DNA of 64,000 bases from Gallionella sp. (GTDB lineage: Bacteria; Pseudomonadota; Gammaproteobacteria; Burkholderiales; Gallionellaceae), in contig JAQTWT010000007.1 in the NCBI GenBank assembly GCA_028689145.1, positions 62,001 to 126,000 of the forward strand, written 5' to 3'. A model generated the notes under the pieces. The model saw only the letters and a program-made list of their open reading frames with translations, searched no databases and was not told the origin of the DNA. Of the stretch, positions 29,012 through 38,824 are shown piece by piece (position 1 is the stretch's first letter; each line of letters begins with the position of its first letter). The translations under genes and the position numbers were made by a program.

Positions 29012-29743
29012 ATGACCCAACTCGCCTTGGTAATTGATTTGAATGTCTGCGTCGGCTGCCATGCCTGCGTGACCAGCTGCAAAGAGTGGAACACCTCAGG
29101 CTCCGCCGGGCCGTTATGCGACGAACGACCCTACGATGCAAACCCGACCGGTACCTTCTTCAACCGTGTGCAGACTTTCGAGATCGGCCAGTATCCGCAC
29201 AGCGAGACGTTGCACTTCCCCAAATCATGCCTGCATTGCGAAGACCCGCCGTGCGTGCCGGTTTGCCCGACCGGCGCATCATACAAGCGCAAGGAAGACG
29301 GTATCGTGCTGGTGGATTACGACAAGTGTATCGGCTGTAAATATTGCTCGTGGGCGTGTCCGTACGGCGTGCGCGAGTTTGACGAGAAGCAGAAGGTGAT
29401 GAAGAAATGCACCCTGTGCGTGGATCGCATCTACGATGAGTCCATGTCCGAGGCTGACCGCAAGCCTTCCTGCGTGAAAGCTTGCCCGACCAGCGCGCGT
29501 CTGTTCGGCGATATCCACGATCCAGAATCGGCGGTATCGCAGGCAATCCGCGAGGATGGCGGTTATGCCCTGATGCCGGAATGGGGTACGCATCCCTCCA
29601 ACCACTATTTGCCTCGTCGCAAAACCAAACTCAAAATCCATAAGGATGAGTTGGAACGCGCGGATAATCCGCTCAAGGTGGACGGCCAGTTGCCCAAACC
29701 GGGCAAGGGCGATCCGTCCATGGATGATGTTTCTGCCTGGTAA
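29012..29743 (+). CDS. soeB: sulfite dehydrogenase FeS subunit SoeB
   Basis: Multiple 4Fe-4S motifs CVGCHACVTSCKEWN, CLHCEDPPCVPVCP, CIGCKYCSWACPYG. Confidence 0.93.
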   Translation: MTQLALVIDLNVCVGCHACVTSCKEWNTSGSAGPLCDERPYDANPTGTFFNRVQTFEIGQYPHSETLHFPKSCLHCEDPPCVPVCPTGASYKRKEDGIVLVDYDKCIGCKYCSWACPYGVREFDEKQKVMKKCTLCVDRIYDESMSEADRKPSCVKACPTSARLFGDIHDPESAVSQAIREDGGYALMPEWGTHPSNHYLPRRKTKLKIHKDELERADNPLKVDGQLPKPGKGDPSMDDVSAW

Positions 29744-29752
29744 CCAAGAACT

Positions 29753-30724
29753 ATGAAACCTGCTTTTTCTGTAATTTTTCTGACTACGCTCATCGGGGCA
29801 GCGCAGGGTTTGTTCCTTGCCTTGTTCACGCATCAATCCTATGCACTGTTGGGGCTGCTGCCAATGCAGTCCGATGCCTTCTACGGCTATGGCAGTGTCT
29901 TGGCCTTGCTGCTGCTGGTGGGCGGGTTGGTCTCGTCCTTCTTCCATTTGGGACGCCCGGAACGCGCCTGGCGTTCGGCCACGCAATGGCGCACCTCATG
30001 GTTGTCGCGCGAGGTCATTGTGCTGCCGGCATTCATGGCTGTGGTGTTTCTGTTCGGGGTGTCGCACCTGTCCGGATATCGCCCCGAGGTGGTGTCTTTG
30101 CCCGACGGTTCGATTGTTGATTTGTCCAGTGTGCTCGGTGTTATCGGCACCTTACTGGCCTTCGCCCTGTTCATCTGCACGGCGATGATCTATGCCTGTT
30201 TGCGCTTTTTGCGCGAATGGAATTCACCGCTGACGGTGATTAACTATATCCTGATGGGCGGTGCCTCCGGCTTCGTGCTGGCGGCGTTCTATGCCGCTTC
30301 GGCAGCGCCGGATCAGGCGGATTTCTTTGCCGGCTGGGCGATTATTATCACCTTGCTGGCATTTGCCGGGCGCTGGGCATCTCTGGTGCGCAACGCGCGC
30401 CTCAAGCCGAAATCGACCATGCAGACCGCCATCGGCATCAAGCATCCTCGCATCGAGCAGCGTTCGATGGGCGCTATGGGGGGTACGTTCAATACCCGCG
30501 AGTTTTTCCATGGCAAGAGCGCGGCCTTCATGCGCGCCATCAAGCCGGCTTTTCTGATTCTGGCCTTCGTGTTGCCGCTGGCTTTGCTGGCGCTCGGTAT
30601 GTTTACGCCCGGTTTGCTGGGTCTTGCCTTTATACTTCAATACATCGGCTTGCTGGCGGAGCGCTGGTTCTTCTTCGCGCAGGCCAACCACCCGCAAAAT
30701 CTCTATTACCAGACTATAGGCTGA
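29753..30724 (+). CDS. soeC: sulfite dehydrogenase membrane subunit SoeC (DmsC-like)
   Basis: Multi-TM DmsC-like protein in operon with soeAB. Confidence 0.9.
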   Translation: MKPAFSVIFLTTLIGAAQGLFLALFTHQSYALLGLLPMQSDAFYGYGSVLALLLLVGGLVSSFFHLGRPERAWRSATQWRTSWLSREVIVLPAFMAVVFLFGVSHLSGYRPEVVSLPDGSIVDLSSVLGVIGTLLAFALFICTAMIYACLRFLREWNSPLTVINYILMGGASGFVLAAFYAASAAPDQADFFAGWAIIITLLAFAGRWASLVRNARLKPKSTMQTAIGIKHPRIEQRSMGAMGGTFNTREFFHGKSAAFMRAIKPAFLILAFVLPLALLALGMFTPGLLGLAFILQYIGLLAERWFFFAQANHPQNLYYQTIG

Positions 30725-30850
30725 ACGATGCAATGCGCGTTTCAATCCCTTGATAAGTTCAGCGTGATGGCAATGCAGTTTGTTTCATCGCTGTTACCCG
30801 CTTTGTTTGCCGAAGCCCACTATCTACAAAATCTTTAAGGGTAAATACTG

Positions 30851-31831
30851 ATGTTGAACGAAGTCGTTTCCAGGCTGCAGAATACCGGTACCTTGCTCAG
30901 GGCAAACGCACTGTTGCTCCTGCTTGTTCTGTCATTGTTTACAGCAGGCGCGTATGCCGCCGAAAGTCTGCCGGACGGAAGCAGCATGCCGTGGTGGGGG
31001 TGGGCATTGGCGCTGTTCATTACCTGTTTCTTCCTGGGTATCGTCGCGGTGCCTTCCGGCGTGGGCGGCGGTGTGTTGTTCGTGCCTATCGTAGGCGGAT
31101 TTTTCCCGTTTCATCTGGACTTCGTGCGCGGAGCAGGTTTGCTGGTTGCATTGGCTAGCGCGTTGGCGGCAGGCCCTTCACTGCTGCGCGGCGGACTCGC
31201 CAACCTGCGTCTGGCTTTACCCTTGGCGGTGCTGGCTTCGGCCAGTGCCATTGCCGGTGCGATGATAGGTCTCGCTATTCCGGCAAATCTGGTGCAGATC
31301 GCACTCGGCATCACTATTCTCGGTATCGTGGTGTTGATGGCAATGGCGAAGAAATCCGAGTTCCCTGAAGTCGCCGCACCGGATCGCTTATCCAGCGCGC
31401 TGTCGATGAACGGTATCTTCCACGATGCTGCACGCAACCAGAAAATCAACTGGCAAGTGCATCGCACGCCACTCGGTTTGGCGCTGTTCGTCGGCATCGG
31501 TTTTCTTGCCGGTTTGTTCGGCATGGGTGCGGGCTGGGCCAACGTGCCGGTGCTGAACCTGCTGATGGGGGCGCCGCTCAAGGTTTCTGCCGGGACTTCC
31601 AGTTTTATCCTGACGCTGGTGGATTCCTCGGCGGCATGGATTTATCTGAACAAGGGGGCGGTGCTGGCAATCATCGCCGTGCCGTCGGTGATCGGCATGA
31701 TGCTGGGTGCATTTATCGGCGCGCGTCTGTTGCATGTGCTGAAAGCTTCTGTGGTGCGCCGGTTGGTTATTTCATTGCTGTTGTTTGCAGGGCTGCGCGC
31801 CTTGCTTAAAGGATTGGGAATTTGGCCATGA
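30851..31831 (+). CDS. TauE/SafE family sulfite exporter-like permease
   Basis: VPSGVGGGVLFVPIVGGFFPFHLDFVRGAGLLVALASALAAGPSLL, multiple TMs. Confidence 0.88.
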   Translation: MLNEVVSRLQNTGTLLRANALLLLLVLSLFTAGAYAAESLPDGSSMPWWGWALALFITCFFLGIVAVPSGVGGGVLFVPIVGGFFPFHLDFVRGAGLLVALASALAAGPSLLRGGLANLRLALPLAVLASASAIAGAMIGLAIPANLVQIALGITILGIVVLMAMAKKSEFPEVAAPDRLSSALSMNGIFHDAARNQKINWQVHRTPLGLALFVGIGFLAGLFGMGAGWANVPVLNLLMGAPLKVSAGTSSFILTLVDSSAAWIYLNKGAVLAIIAVPSVIGMMLGAFIGARLLHVLKASVVRRLVISLLLFAGLRALLKGLGIWP

Positions 31832-32250
31832 ATACTCAAAATACCGATTCGCATATCTCGGTTGAGCAGCGGCGCTACGCAACCTGGCTAAGTTGGGGCG
31901 CGCGCTCCGGTTTGATGATTCTTGCCGTGACCTTTTTGGCTTATGTATTTGGCTGGCTACCCGCGCGTATTCCGCTGGAACAAATGCCGAGCGTGTGGAA
32001 TTTATCCTCGCATGAATATCTGCAACAAACCGGTGCGCCGACCGGCTGGCACTGGTTAAGTCTGGTCAATCAGGGCGACTTCGCCGGATTGGTTGGCATT
32101 GCCTGGCTATCGGGTTGTTCGCTATTGTGCCTATTGGCGGTGATGCCGATCTATGCACGCCGAAAAGACTGGGTATTCGTGGCGTTATGTATCATCGCCC
32201 TGCTGGTGCAGTTGCTGGCGGCATCGGGTATTCTGACTGCCGGACATTAA
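31828..32250 (+). CDS. three-TM hypothetical membrane protein
   Basis: Hydrophobic segments, overlaps permease end; DUF1634-like partner position. Confidence 0.65.
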   Translation: MNTQNTDSHISVEQRRYATWLSWGARSGLMILAVTFLAYVFGWLPARIPLEQMPSVWNLSSHEYLQQTGAPTGWHWLSLVNQGDFAGLVGIAWLSGCSLLCLLAVMPIYARRKDWVFVALCIIALLVQLLAASGILTAGH

Positions 32251-32261
32251 GGACACTCATC

Positions 32262-33089
32262 ATGAGCAATTACCCATTCAATCGCATCCTGCTGGCGACA
32301 GAACATACCGAATTCGATGCGGGGGCCGAGCGCCTCGCATTTGCGATGGCCAAACGCTGCGGCTTGCCGCTGCGCGTGGTCGTTCCGTTACTCACTAATC
32401 CGGAATACGAGGCTGAAATGCCCGAGCTGGCGTTGCGCGCGGAACAGGACGCGGGTAACAAGATCGCCGCGTTGCGCAAGCAGGCCGACGCGCAGGGGGT
32501 GCAACTGGACGTGCGTGTGCGGCGCGGCGCGGAGATACATGCAGAAATCGTGGCCGAAGCCGTCGAATCTGAAACCGACCTGATCATCGTGCGCCGGCGC
32601 GGCAAACCCGGTTTTCTGGCACGCTTGATGGTGGGAGAAATGGTCAGCAAGGTAATCCGCGATACTGCTTGCAGCGTATTGCTGGTGCCGCGCGCGGCGG
32701 AATTCTGGAGTACGCGCGTGCTGGCGGCGGTGGGTGAGACACCGGCAGCGCAGAGCATCGCCAAAATCGCCGGAACCATTGCCGGAATATGCGAATTACC
32801 GCTGACAGTGCTCAGCGTGGCGACGGATTCCGATCCGGAGTCGCTGTCCAGAACGCAAAGCCTCAACATCCTGAACGTCGCGCTGGCTTCCGCTTCGTCC
32901 GATAAAGTGACCGGCGAAGTGCGGGTCGGCAAACTGCTGGAACAGACCATTGCAGCGGTGAAAGAATCCGGAGCCGACCTTGTGGTGATCGGGCGGCAAC
33001 GTTATCACCTGATGCCATTCGGCAGCCACGGCATCATGCAGAATATCGCCGGCAATATGGACGTGCCCACACTGGTGATACCCGCGTAG
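32262..33089 (+). CDS. tandem universal stress protein
   Basis: Two Usp halves, FNRILLATEHTEFD...VVIGRQRYHLMPFGSHGIMQNIAGNMDVPTLVI. Confidence 0.88.
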   Translation: MSNYPFNRILLATEHTEFDAGAERLAFAMAKRCGLPLRVVVPLLTNPEYEAEMPELALRAEQDAGNKIAALRKQADAQGVQLDVRVRRGAEIHAEIVAEAVESETDLIIVRRRGKPGFLARLMVGEMVSKVIRDTACSVLLVPRAAEFWSTRVLAAVGETPAAQSIAKIAGTIAGICELPLTVLSVATDSDPESLSRTQSLNILNVALASASSDKVTGEVRVGKLLEQTIAAVKESGADLVVIGRQRYHLMPFGSHGIMQNIAGNMDVPTLVIPA

Positions 33090-33096
33090 CCTGTAA

Positions 33097-33137
33097 CACT
33101 ATCGGGTTATTTTTCTACACCCTTTGTGGGGATGGAC
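33097..33137 (+). promoter_or_regulatory. candidate sulfur-regulon motif, site D (upstream soxYZ)
   Basis: acactatcGGGTTATttttctacaccctttgtgGGGATGGac. Confidence 0.4.
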
Positions 33138-33199
33138 GCGGGAGGTGCTGTGGCAGACGATGCGATAATTGTTTCAACATACATCCAAGAGGATTCGCT

Positions 33200-33676
33200 G
33201 TGCATAAATCTGAAGTTGATCTGGAGCGGCGAAAGGCTCTTAAAGCCGGTGGCGGTATTGGCTTGCTCGGCTTGCTGGTCGCTGCAGGATTGATCCGTCC
33301 GGGTATCGCGAGCGCAGCATCGAATAGAGCGGCGTTTGAAGCCAAGACCATGGATGAAGCGTTGAACGCGCTCGGTGTCGTTATTTCTGAAAACAGCTTA
33401 GCCATCCAGCTCGGCGCTCCCGAGGTAGCCGAAAACGGTGCGGTGGTTCCGATCACAGTGGAAAGCACGCTATCCCGCACGGAGCAAATCTGCATTTTGG
33501 TAAACAAGAATCCCACCATACTCGCTGCCAATTTTCTTGTTCCGGAAGGCACTGAAGGATTCATCACCACCCGTATCAGGATGGCGGAAACCTCTTCCGT
33601 CATCGCGCTGGTCAAGGCGAATGGCAAGTTTTACCGGGCTTCACGGGAAGTTAAAGTCACGGCGGGAGGCTGCTGA
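33200..33676 (+). CDS. soxY: thiosulfate oxidation carrier SoxY
   Basis: Tat-like N-terminus and C-terminal ...VKVTAGGC swinging-arm cysteine. Confidence 0.95.
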   Translation: MHKSEVDLERRKALKAGGGIGLLGLLVAAGLIRPGIASAASNRAAFEAKTMDEALNALGVVISENSLAIQLGAPEVAENGAVVPITVESTLSRTEQICILVNKNPTILAANFLVPEGTEGFITTRIRMAETSSVIALVKANGKFYRASREVKVTAGGC

Positions 33677-33987
33677 TGTCGAATCCAACCAAAATGCGCG
33701 CCGCCGTTGTCGATGGCATCACCGAACTGAAGGTGATGATGCAGCACGAGATGGAAAACGGCCGGCGCAAGGATGAAGCCGGCAATCTTGTACCCGCTTG
33801 GTACATCACCGATGTCAAGGTTCAGCATGCCAATCGCACGATACTGGAAGCACAGTTCGGCACGTCCGTCTCGAAAAATCCCTATCTGGTGTTTCATTTC
33901 AGGGGCGGCAAAGTTGGCGACAAGATCACCTTGTCGTGGACGGATAACCGGGGCGAGTCGCGCTCGGACGATGTGGCAATCAGTTGA
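33676..33987 (+). CDS. soxZ: thiosulfate oxidation carrier SoxZ
   Basis: ELKVMMQHEMENGRRKDEAGNLVPAWYITDVKV typical SoxZ. Confidence 0.95.
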   Translation: MSNPTKMRAAVVDGITELKVMMQHEMENGRRKDEAGNLVPAWYITDVKVQHANRTILEAQFGTSVSKNPYLVFHFRGGKVGDKITLSWTDNRGESRSDDVAIS

Positions 33988-34045
33988 TCGAAAAAGCACC
34001 GGAATTCTGAATTTATAAATATATAACGGCAGGGGATGGGCGGTA

Positions 34046-34684
34046 ATGGTTGATGAAATGCAAAATGAAAAGAAGTTTGCCGCCAAGGAAGGTTTGTTGG
34101 CAAAACTGAAGAAACCATCCCCGCTTTCCATGCTTACGCTGTTGTTGATCGGCACCGTGCTGGGCATCGTGATGTGGGGCGGCATCAACATGGGGATGGA
34201 ATATACCAACCGTTCCGAGTTCTGCACTTCCTGCCATGAAATGACCATTCCTTACAGCGAGCTCAAGGAAACCGTCCACTACAAGAATCGCAGCGGTACG
34301 ACGGTGAACTGTTCCGACTGTCACGTAGCTAGCAGCAAGACGCCGACTGATTACGCCTACAAGTCGTTGCAGAAGATTTTTGCCGCGCGAGACATAGTCG
34401 GACATATTACCGGTGCGATCGACACGCCTGAAAAATATGAAGCACACCGTCTGGAAATGGCCAAGCGTGTTTGGACGCGCATGAAGGAGCGCGATTCAAA
34501 GGAGTGCCGCAACTGCCACAGTTTCGCCACCATGGATCCGGACAAGCAGAAAGCACGCTCGCAGATCAAGCATGAAGAGGCGCAGGAAGACAAGCTGACC
34601 TGTATCGATTGCCATAAGGGCATTGCGCACAAGCCGATTCATCACCTGCTGGAAGATGAGGAAGCGGCAAATGCGGCACAGTAA
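34046..34684 (+). CDS. NapC/NirT-family tetraheme cytochrome c
   Basis: N-terminal TM and four CXXCH (CTSCH, CSDCH, CRNCH, CIDCH). Confidence 0.92.
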   Translation: MVDEMQNEKKFAAKEGLLAKLKKPSPLSMLTLLLIGTVLGIVMWGGINMGMEYTNRSEFCTSCHEMTIPYSELKETVHYKNRSGTTVNCSDCHVASSKTPTDYAYKSLQKIFAARDIVGHITGAIDTPEKYEAHRLEMAKRVWTRMKERDSKECRNCHSFATMDPDKQKARSQIKHEEAQEDKLTCIDCHKGIAHKPIHHLLEDEEAANAAQ

Positions 34685-34748
34685 ATTTTGAACGCGGGAT
34701 TGGTTGGTAGGCCGGTTCTGTTTTTTTGATCGTAGCGGGAGTGATGCA

Positions 34749-35753
34749 ATGAAAAAATTAGCGTTGATGGTGGCAGGTGTGTTGGCGGCGGGCGCAGCGG
34801 GTGCGGCGCCGAACTGGAGCAAGGTTCCTGTAGCCAATGTCCCGGTTTTCTATCCCGGTCAAGCCGGACTGGAGTGGGTGCTGGTCAAGAAAGACCATTC
34901 CGCATCTAATCAGATTCTGGACAAGAAGCGAGCTTGCACAAAGTGCCATGACACGGACGCGACCGAGATTGGCGATAAGATCGTGGCGGGCAAGCCGGTG
35001 GGCAACATGCGTCAGCCTCTGGACAGCGCCGCCCCCAAGGGTAAGGCGGGCTCCATTCCGGTATCCGTGCAGGCCGCGCATGACGGCAACAAGATTTATC
35101 TGCGCTTCGAATGGGATACGCCCAAGAGCGGCGGCGACAAGAAGATGGATCCGAAGAACGATATGAAACTGACTGTCATGTTCGAGGACAACAAGGTCGA
35201 ATACGCCGACCGCGGCGGTTGCTGGGCAACCTGTCACGAAGACATGCGCGGCATGCCGGATGCCAGCGATGCATCCAAGACCCATCCAAAAGCCAAGGTT
35301 ATGGGCTGGTCTGACGGTGTCACCAAGTACCTTAAGGAGTCCCGTACCGGCCTGGAAATGTCGGGCAAGGCGCGCGGCGGTTGGGATAAGCTCAAGTCCG
35401 ATGCCGAGATCGAAGCCGCCCTCAAGGAAGGCAAGTTCATGGATCTGATCCAGTTCAACAGCGGCAAGGGCGAGGCGGTCGACGGCTACGTGCTTGATGC
35501 TCGCCATATGGGCGGAGGCAAGAGCCTGGTCAAGGTCGACGGCAAGAAGAGCGGCAATCACTGGACGGTGGTCTTCGAACGCAAGCTTGCCGCAGGCGGC
35601 AAGGGCGATCACACCATTGCGCCGGGCAAGCTATACAACATCGGTTTTGCCATCCATGACGACAATGCCGACGGTCGCTATCACCAGGTGTCGCTGGGTT
35701 ACACCCTGGGGCTGGATAACGCCAAGGCCGATTTCAACGCAGTCAAGCAATAA
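34749..35753 (+). CDS. ethylbenzene-dehydrogenase-like heme-binding cytochrome
   Basis: Signal peptide, CTKCHD motif, CWATCHED, VYLRFEWDTP-like fold segment. Confidence 0.8.
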   Translation: MKKLALMVAGVLAAGAAGAAPNWSKVPVANVPVFYPGQAGLEWVLVKKDHSASNQILDKKRACTKCHDTDATEIGDKIVAGKPVGNMRQPLDSAAPKGKAGSIPVSVQAAHDGNKIYLRFEWDTPKSGGDKKMDPKNDMKLTVMFEDNKVEYADRGGCWATCHEDMRGMPDASDASKTHPKAKVMGWSDGVTKYLKESRTGLEMSGKARGGWDKLKSDAEIEAALKEGKFMDLIQFNSGKGEAVDGYVLDARHMGGGKSLVKVDGKKSGNHWTVVFERKLAAGGKGDHTIAPGKLYNIGFAIHDDNADGRYHQVSLGYTLGLDNAKADFNAVKQ

Positions 35754-35830
35754 GGTAGCACCGCAGTGCAGGCAGTGGTAGCAGATACACCCGTTTCGGG
35801 AAGCGTTATTCACACAGAGAGGAGTAGAAA

Positions 35831-36418
35831 ATGAGAAGAAAATGGAGTGGGATGGCCTTGGCACTCGGTGCGCTGGTCATGTCGGCTGCGGCACATGCAG
35901 CGCCGCCCAGCGCGGAGATGCTGTCCAATGCCTGCGGCGGGTGCCACGGTGTTAATGGTGCCAGTGCCGGTCCAAGCATGCCCAGCCTGGCCGGACAGAA
36001 CAAGGACTTCTTTATCGACGCGATGAAAAAATTCAAGAGCGGCGAACGTCCGGGTACGGTGATGAGCCGTTTGGCCAAGGGCTACTCCGACGAGCAAGTC
36101 GTCGCGATGGCCGAATTCTTCGCCCACCAGAAGTCGTCACCGGCAGCACAGAAGTCCTCGATTGATCGCGCTAAGGTTGCCAAGGGCAAGTCGGTCTACA
36201 ACAGCGCCTGCAAGCGCTGCCACTTGGAGAACGGCAAGGATTTTGAGGAGGATACCCCCGTCGTGGCCGGTCAGTGGCTGAAGTATCTGCAGATACAGAT
36301 GGCCGAGTTCCAGAGTGGCGCTCGCAAGATGTCGGAGAAGAAGACGGAGAAGGTGAAGTCGTTAACTGCCGCCGACTGGGATGCCGTCGCCCACTTTTAT
36401 GCCAGCCAGAAACAATAA
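35831..36418 (+). CDS. fccA: c4-like diheme cytochrome (FccA-type subunit)
   Basis: CGGCHG and CKRCHL; immediately upstream of FccB-like flavoprotein. Confidence 0.85.
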   Translation: MRRKWSGMALALGALVMSAAAHAAPPSAEMLSNACGGCHGVNGASAGPSMPSLAGQNKDFFIDAMKKFKSGERPGTVMSRLAKGYSDEQVVAMAEFFAHQKSSPAAQKSSIDRAKVAKGKSVYNSACKRCHLENGKDFEEDTPVVAGQWLKYLQIQMAEFQSGARKMSEKKTEKVKSLTAADWDAVAHFYASQKQ

Positions 36419-36430
36419 GGAGAAAATAAC

Positions 36431-37705
36431 ATGACTATGGAACGCAGAAATTTCCTTAAGCTCCTCGGCGCCGGCGCGGCAGCAACCGCATCCGTAGGCC
36501 TGTCGGGTTACGCAAACGCCGCAACGTCGGCGGGTGGCAAACACAAAGTAGTGGTGATCGGCGGCGGCTACGGCGGCACGATAGCCGCCAAATATATTCG
36601 CATGATGGATGCCAGCATCGAAGTGACCCTGATCGAGCGCAACGACCATTACGTTTCCTGCCCGTTCAGCAACCTGTATCTCGGCGGCATCCTGCCGGAT
36701 CTGTCGTCGCTGACCATCAAGTACGACAAACTGGCCAAAAATCACGGCATCAAGGTGGTCCAGGCCGAAGTCACCGGCATCGATGCCGAGAACCACAGCG
36801 TGACGACCAGCAAAGGCGTATTCAAATACGACCGTCTGGTAGTTTCTCCCGGTGTCGAATTTCGCACCGACGAGATCAAAGGCTACGATCAGGAAGTCAT
36901 GCCTCATGCCTGGAAGGCCGGTCCTCAGACCGTGCTGTTACGCAAGCAGCTTGAAGCGATGAAGCCGGGCGGCACCGTCGTGCTGTCCATTCCGTTGGCC
37001 CCGTTCCGCTGCCCGCCAGGACCGTACGAGCGCACCAGCATGATCGCCATGTACCTCAAGCAGCACAAACCCGGATCGAAGATCATCGTGCTGGACGCCA
37101 ATCCGGACATCGTCTCCAAGAAGGGATTGTTCCTGAAGGGCTGGAAGAAGCACTACGAGGGCATCATCGATTACCGTCCGGCCAAGAAGGTCACGGACGT
37201 GGACAACAAGAACATGTCGGTGCTGATCGAGGGCATCGAGGAGGTCAAGGGCGATGTCATCAACATCATCCCGCCGCAGAAGGCAGGTCATATCGCCCAT
37301 GTGGCCGGCCTGGTTGGTACCGACGGCAAGTGGTGTCCAGTCAATCCAACGACATTTGAGTCCACGCTGCACAAGGACATCCACGTCATCGGCGACTCGT
37401 CGATTGCAGGCGCGATGCCCAAGTCCGGCTATTCGGCCAATTCGGAAGCCAAGGTCTGCGCCGCCAACATCGTGGCATTGATGAACGGCAGGGAAACCAC
37501 CGATATGTCCGGCGTCAACACTTGCTACAGCTTCCTGTCTGAAAAGGAAGCGGTCAGCGTGACCGGCGTCTATCAGGTGGACAAGGAGAAGAATGCCATC
37601 GTGGTCGTTGCTGGTTCGTTTGGCGTGTCTCCTGATCTTTCCGAGCTGGAAGCGGTGTATGCCCAAAGCTGGGTCAAGAACATACTCACCGAGATGTCTT
37701 CCTGA
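36431..37705 (+). CDS. fccB: flavocytochrome c sulfide dehydrogenase flavoprotein
   Basis: Tat signal ERRNFLKLLGAGAAATA; VVVIGGGYGGTIAAKYIR; VSCPFSNLYLGG. Confidence 0.93.
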   Translation: MTMERRNFLKLLGAGAAATASVGLSGYANAATSAGGKHKVVVIGGGYGGTIAAKYIRMMDASIEVTLIERNDHYVSCPFSNLYLGGILPDLSSLTIKYDKLAKNHGIKVVQAEVTGIDAENHSVTTSKGVFKYDRLVVSPGVEFRTDEIKGYDQEVMPHAWKAGPQTVLLRKQLEAMKPGGTVVLSIPLAPFRCPPGPYERTSMIAMYLKQHKPGSKIIVLDANPDIVSKKGLFLKGWKKHYEGIIDYRPAKKVTDVDNKNMSVLIEGIEEVKGDVINIIPPQKAGHIAHVAGLVGTDGKWCPVNPTTFESTLHKDIHVIGDSSIAGAMPKSGYSANSEAKVCAANIVALMNGRETTDMSGVNTCYSFLSEKEAVSVTGVYQVDKEKNAIVVVAGSFGVSPDLSELEAVYAQSWVKNILTEMSS

Positions 37706-37729
37706 TACGGGCAGTTCTGCAATCAAAAT

Positions 37730-37760
37730 AAACCCGGCTCAGGCTGGGTTTGTTTTGTCG
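37730..37760 (+). terminator. terminator after fccB
   Basis: aaacccggctcaggctgggtttgttttg. Confidence 0.7.
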
Positions 37761-37843
37761 ATACGATGGGCAGGCTTTTCAAGTTTTTCAGGTGATGGAC
37801 ACAGGTTTTACTTGCTGGCTCAATAGATAATCTGGAGATAAAC

Positions 37844-38344
37844 TTGCGCAAGTTATATTTCATTTTCGCGATATTGTTACTCATCGGCTCTACTGTTCAG
37901 GCAGCGCCTGTGAGCAAACTTTCCTATACCGCCATGAAGGTGCAGATTGCTCGGGTGGAAATACAGCCTGGTGTCAGTTTCGAGGATGCGGTGGAATCTC
38001 TCAAGCTGCGGGCAAATCAGCACAATCTCAAATTTGTCGGCAGTAGCCCGCTCTACAAAGAGATCGAAGCATTGACCGGCAAGCCCGCCAAACGCATGGA
38101 GATATTCAGCTTTTGCGACGGCTTGGTGGCACAGCAAATGATCGCTGCCGATTCACTGATGATTTCCTTTATGCCATGCCGTATCTCCTTGTTGGAAGAT
38201 GAGCAAGGCGCACGCTGGGTCATTTCCATGATGATAGATCGCAAAACCATCCGGGCCTTGCCTGCCGAAATGCGCAGCAAGGCGCAACGTATCATGGACG
38301 CGATGAAAGATAGTATGTTGGCAGCGAGCAGGGGTGATTTGTAG
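37844..38344 (+). CDS. DUF302 family secreted protein
   Basis: Signal peptide, DUF302-like core FEDAVESLKLRANQHNLKFVG. Confidence 0.75.
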   Translation: MRKLYFIFAILLLIGSTVQAAPVSKLSYTAMKVQIARVEIQPGVSFEDAVESLKLRANQHNLKFVGSSPLYKEIEALTGKPAKRMEIFSFCDGLVAQQMIAADSLMISFMPCRISLLEDEQGARWVISMMIDRKTIRALPAEMRSKAQRIMDAMKDSMLAASRGDL

Positions 38345-38429
38345 CGCTCAAGAATTGATTCCGGTTCTGAACCTTTGTCTTGTCCGGTATGGCGGTTGTT
38401 TGGCACTCGCCGCGCATGAAATGGCGTAA

Positions 38430-38470
38430 CTCTAACGGGTTATTCACTTTACCCGTCAAGGGTATGGACG
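38430..38470 (+). promoter_or_regulatory. candidate sulfur-regulon motif, site F (upstream tusA-dsrE2)
   Basis: ctctaacGGGTTATtcactttacccgtcaaGGGTATGGac. Confidence 0.4.
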
Positions 38471-38566
38471 CAATTTGGTGGTGCGTTCCTAATGACGAGT
38501 CCACAACCTGATCGTTGGCCCCGCTTAATTTGTAACTGTAATTTATTAACCAGTAGGAGATGAAGA

Positions 38567-38794
38567 ATGAATTTTGATAAAGAGTTTGATGCCAGTGGAA
38601 TGTCCTGCCCGTTGCCTATCGTAAAGACCAAGAAGGCGTTGACCGACATGGAATCCGGGCAGGTACTCAAGGTTACTGCCACCGACTGCGGCGCGGTGAA
38701 GGATATGCAGGCTTTTGCCGACCAGACCGGCAATACCTTGCTGTCTTCCACGGAAGAAGGCGGCAAGTACATTTTCTTCATGAAGAAGAAATAA
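38567..38794 (+). CDS. tusA: TusA family sulfurtransferase
   Basis: FDASGMSCPLPIVKTKKAL. Confidence 0.95.
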   Translation: MNFDKEFDASGMSCPLPIVKTKKALTDMESGQVLKVTATDCGAVKDMQAFADQTGNTLLSSTEEGGKYIFFMKKK

Positions 38795-38824
38795 CGCTTC
38801 CAGTATCCATTCAGAGGGAAAGAT

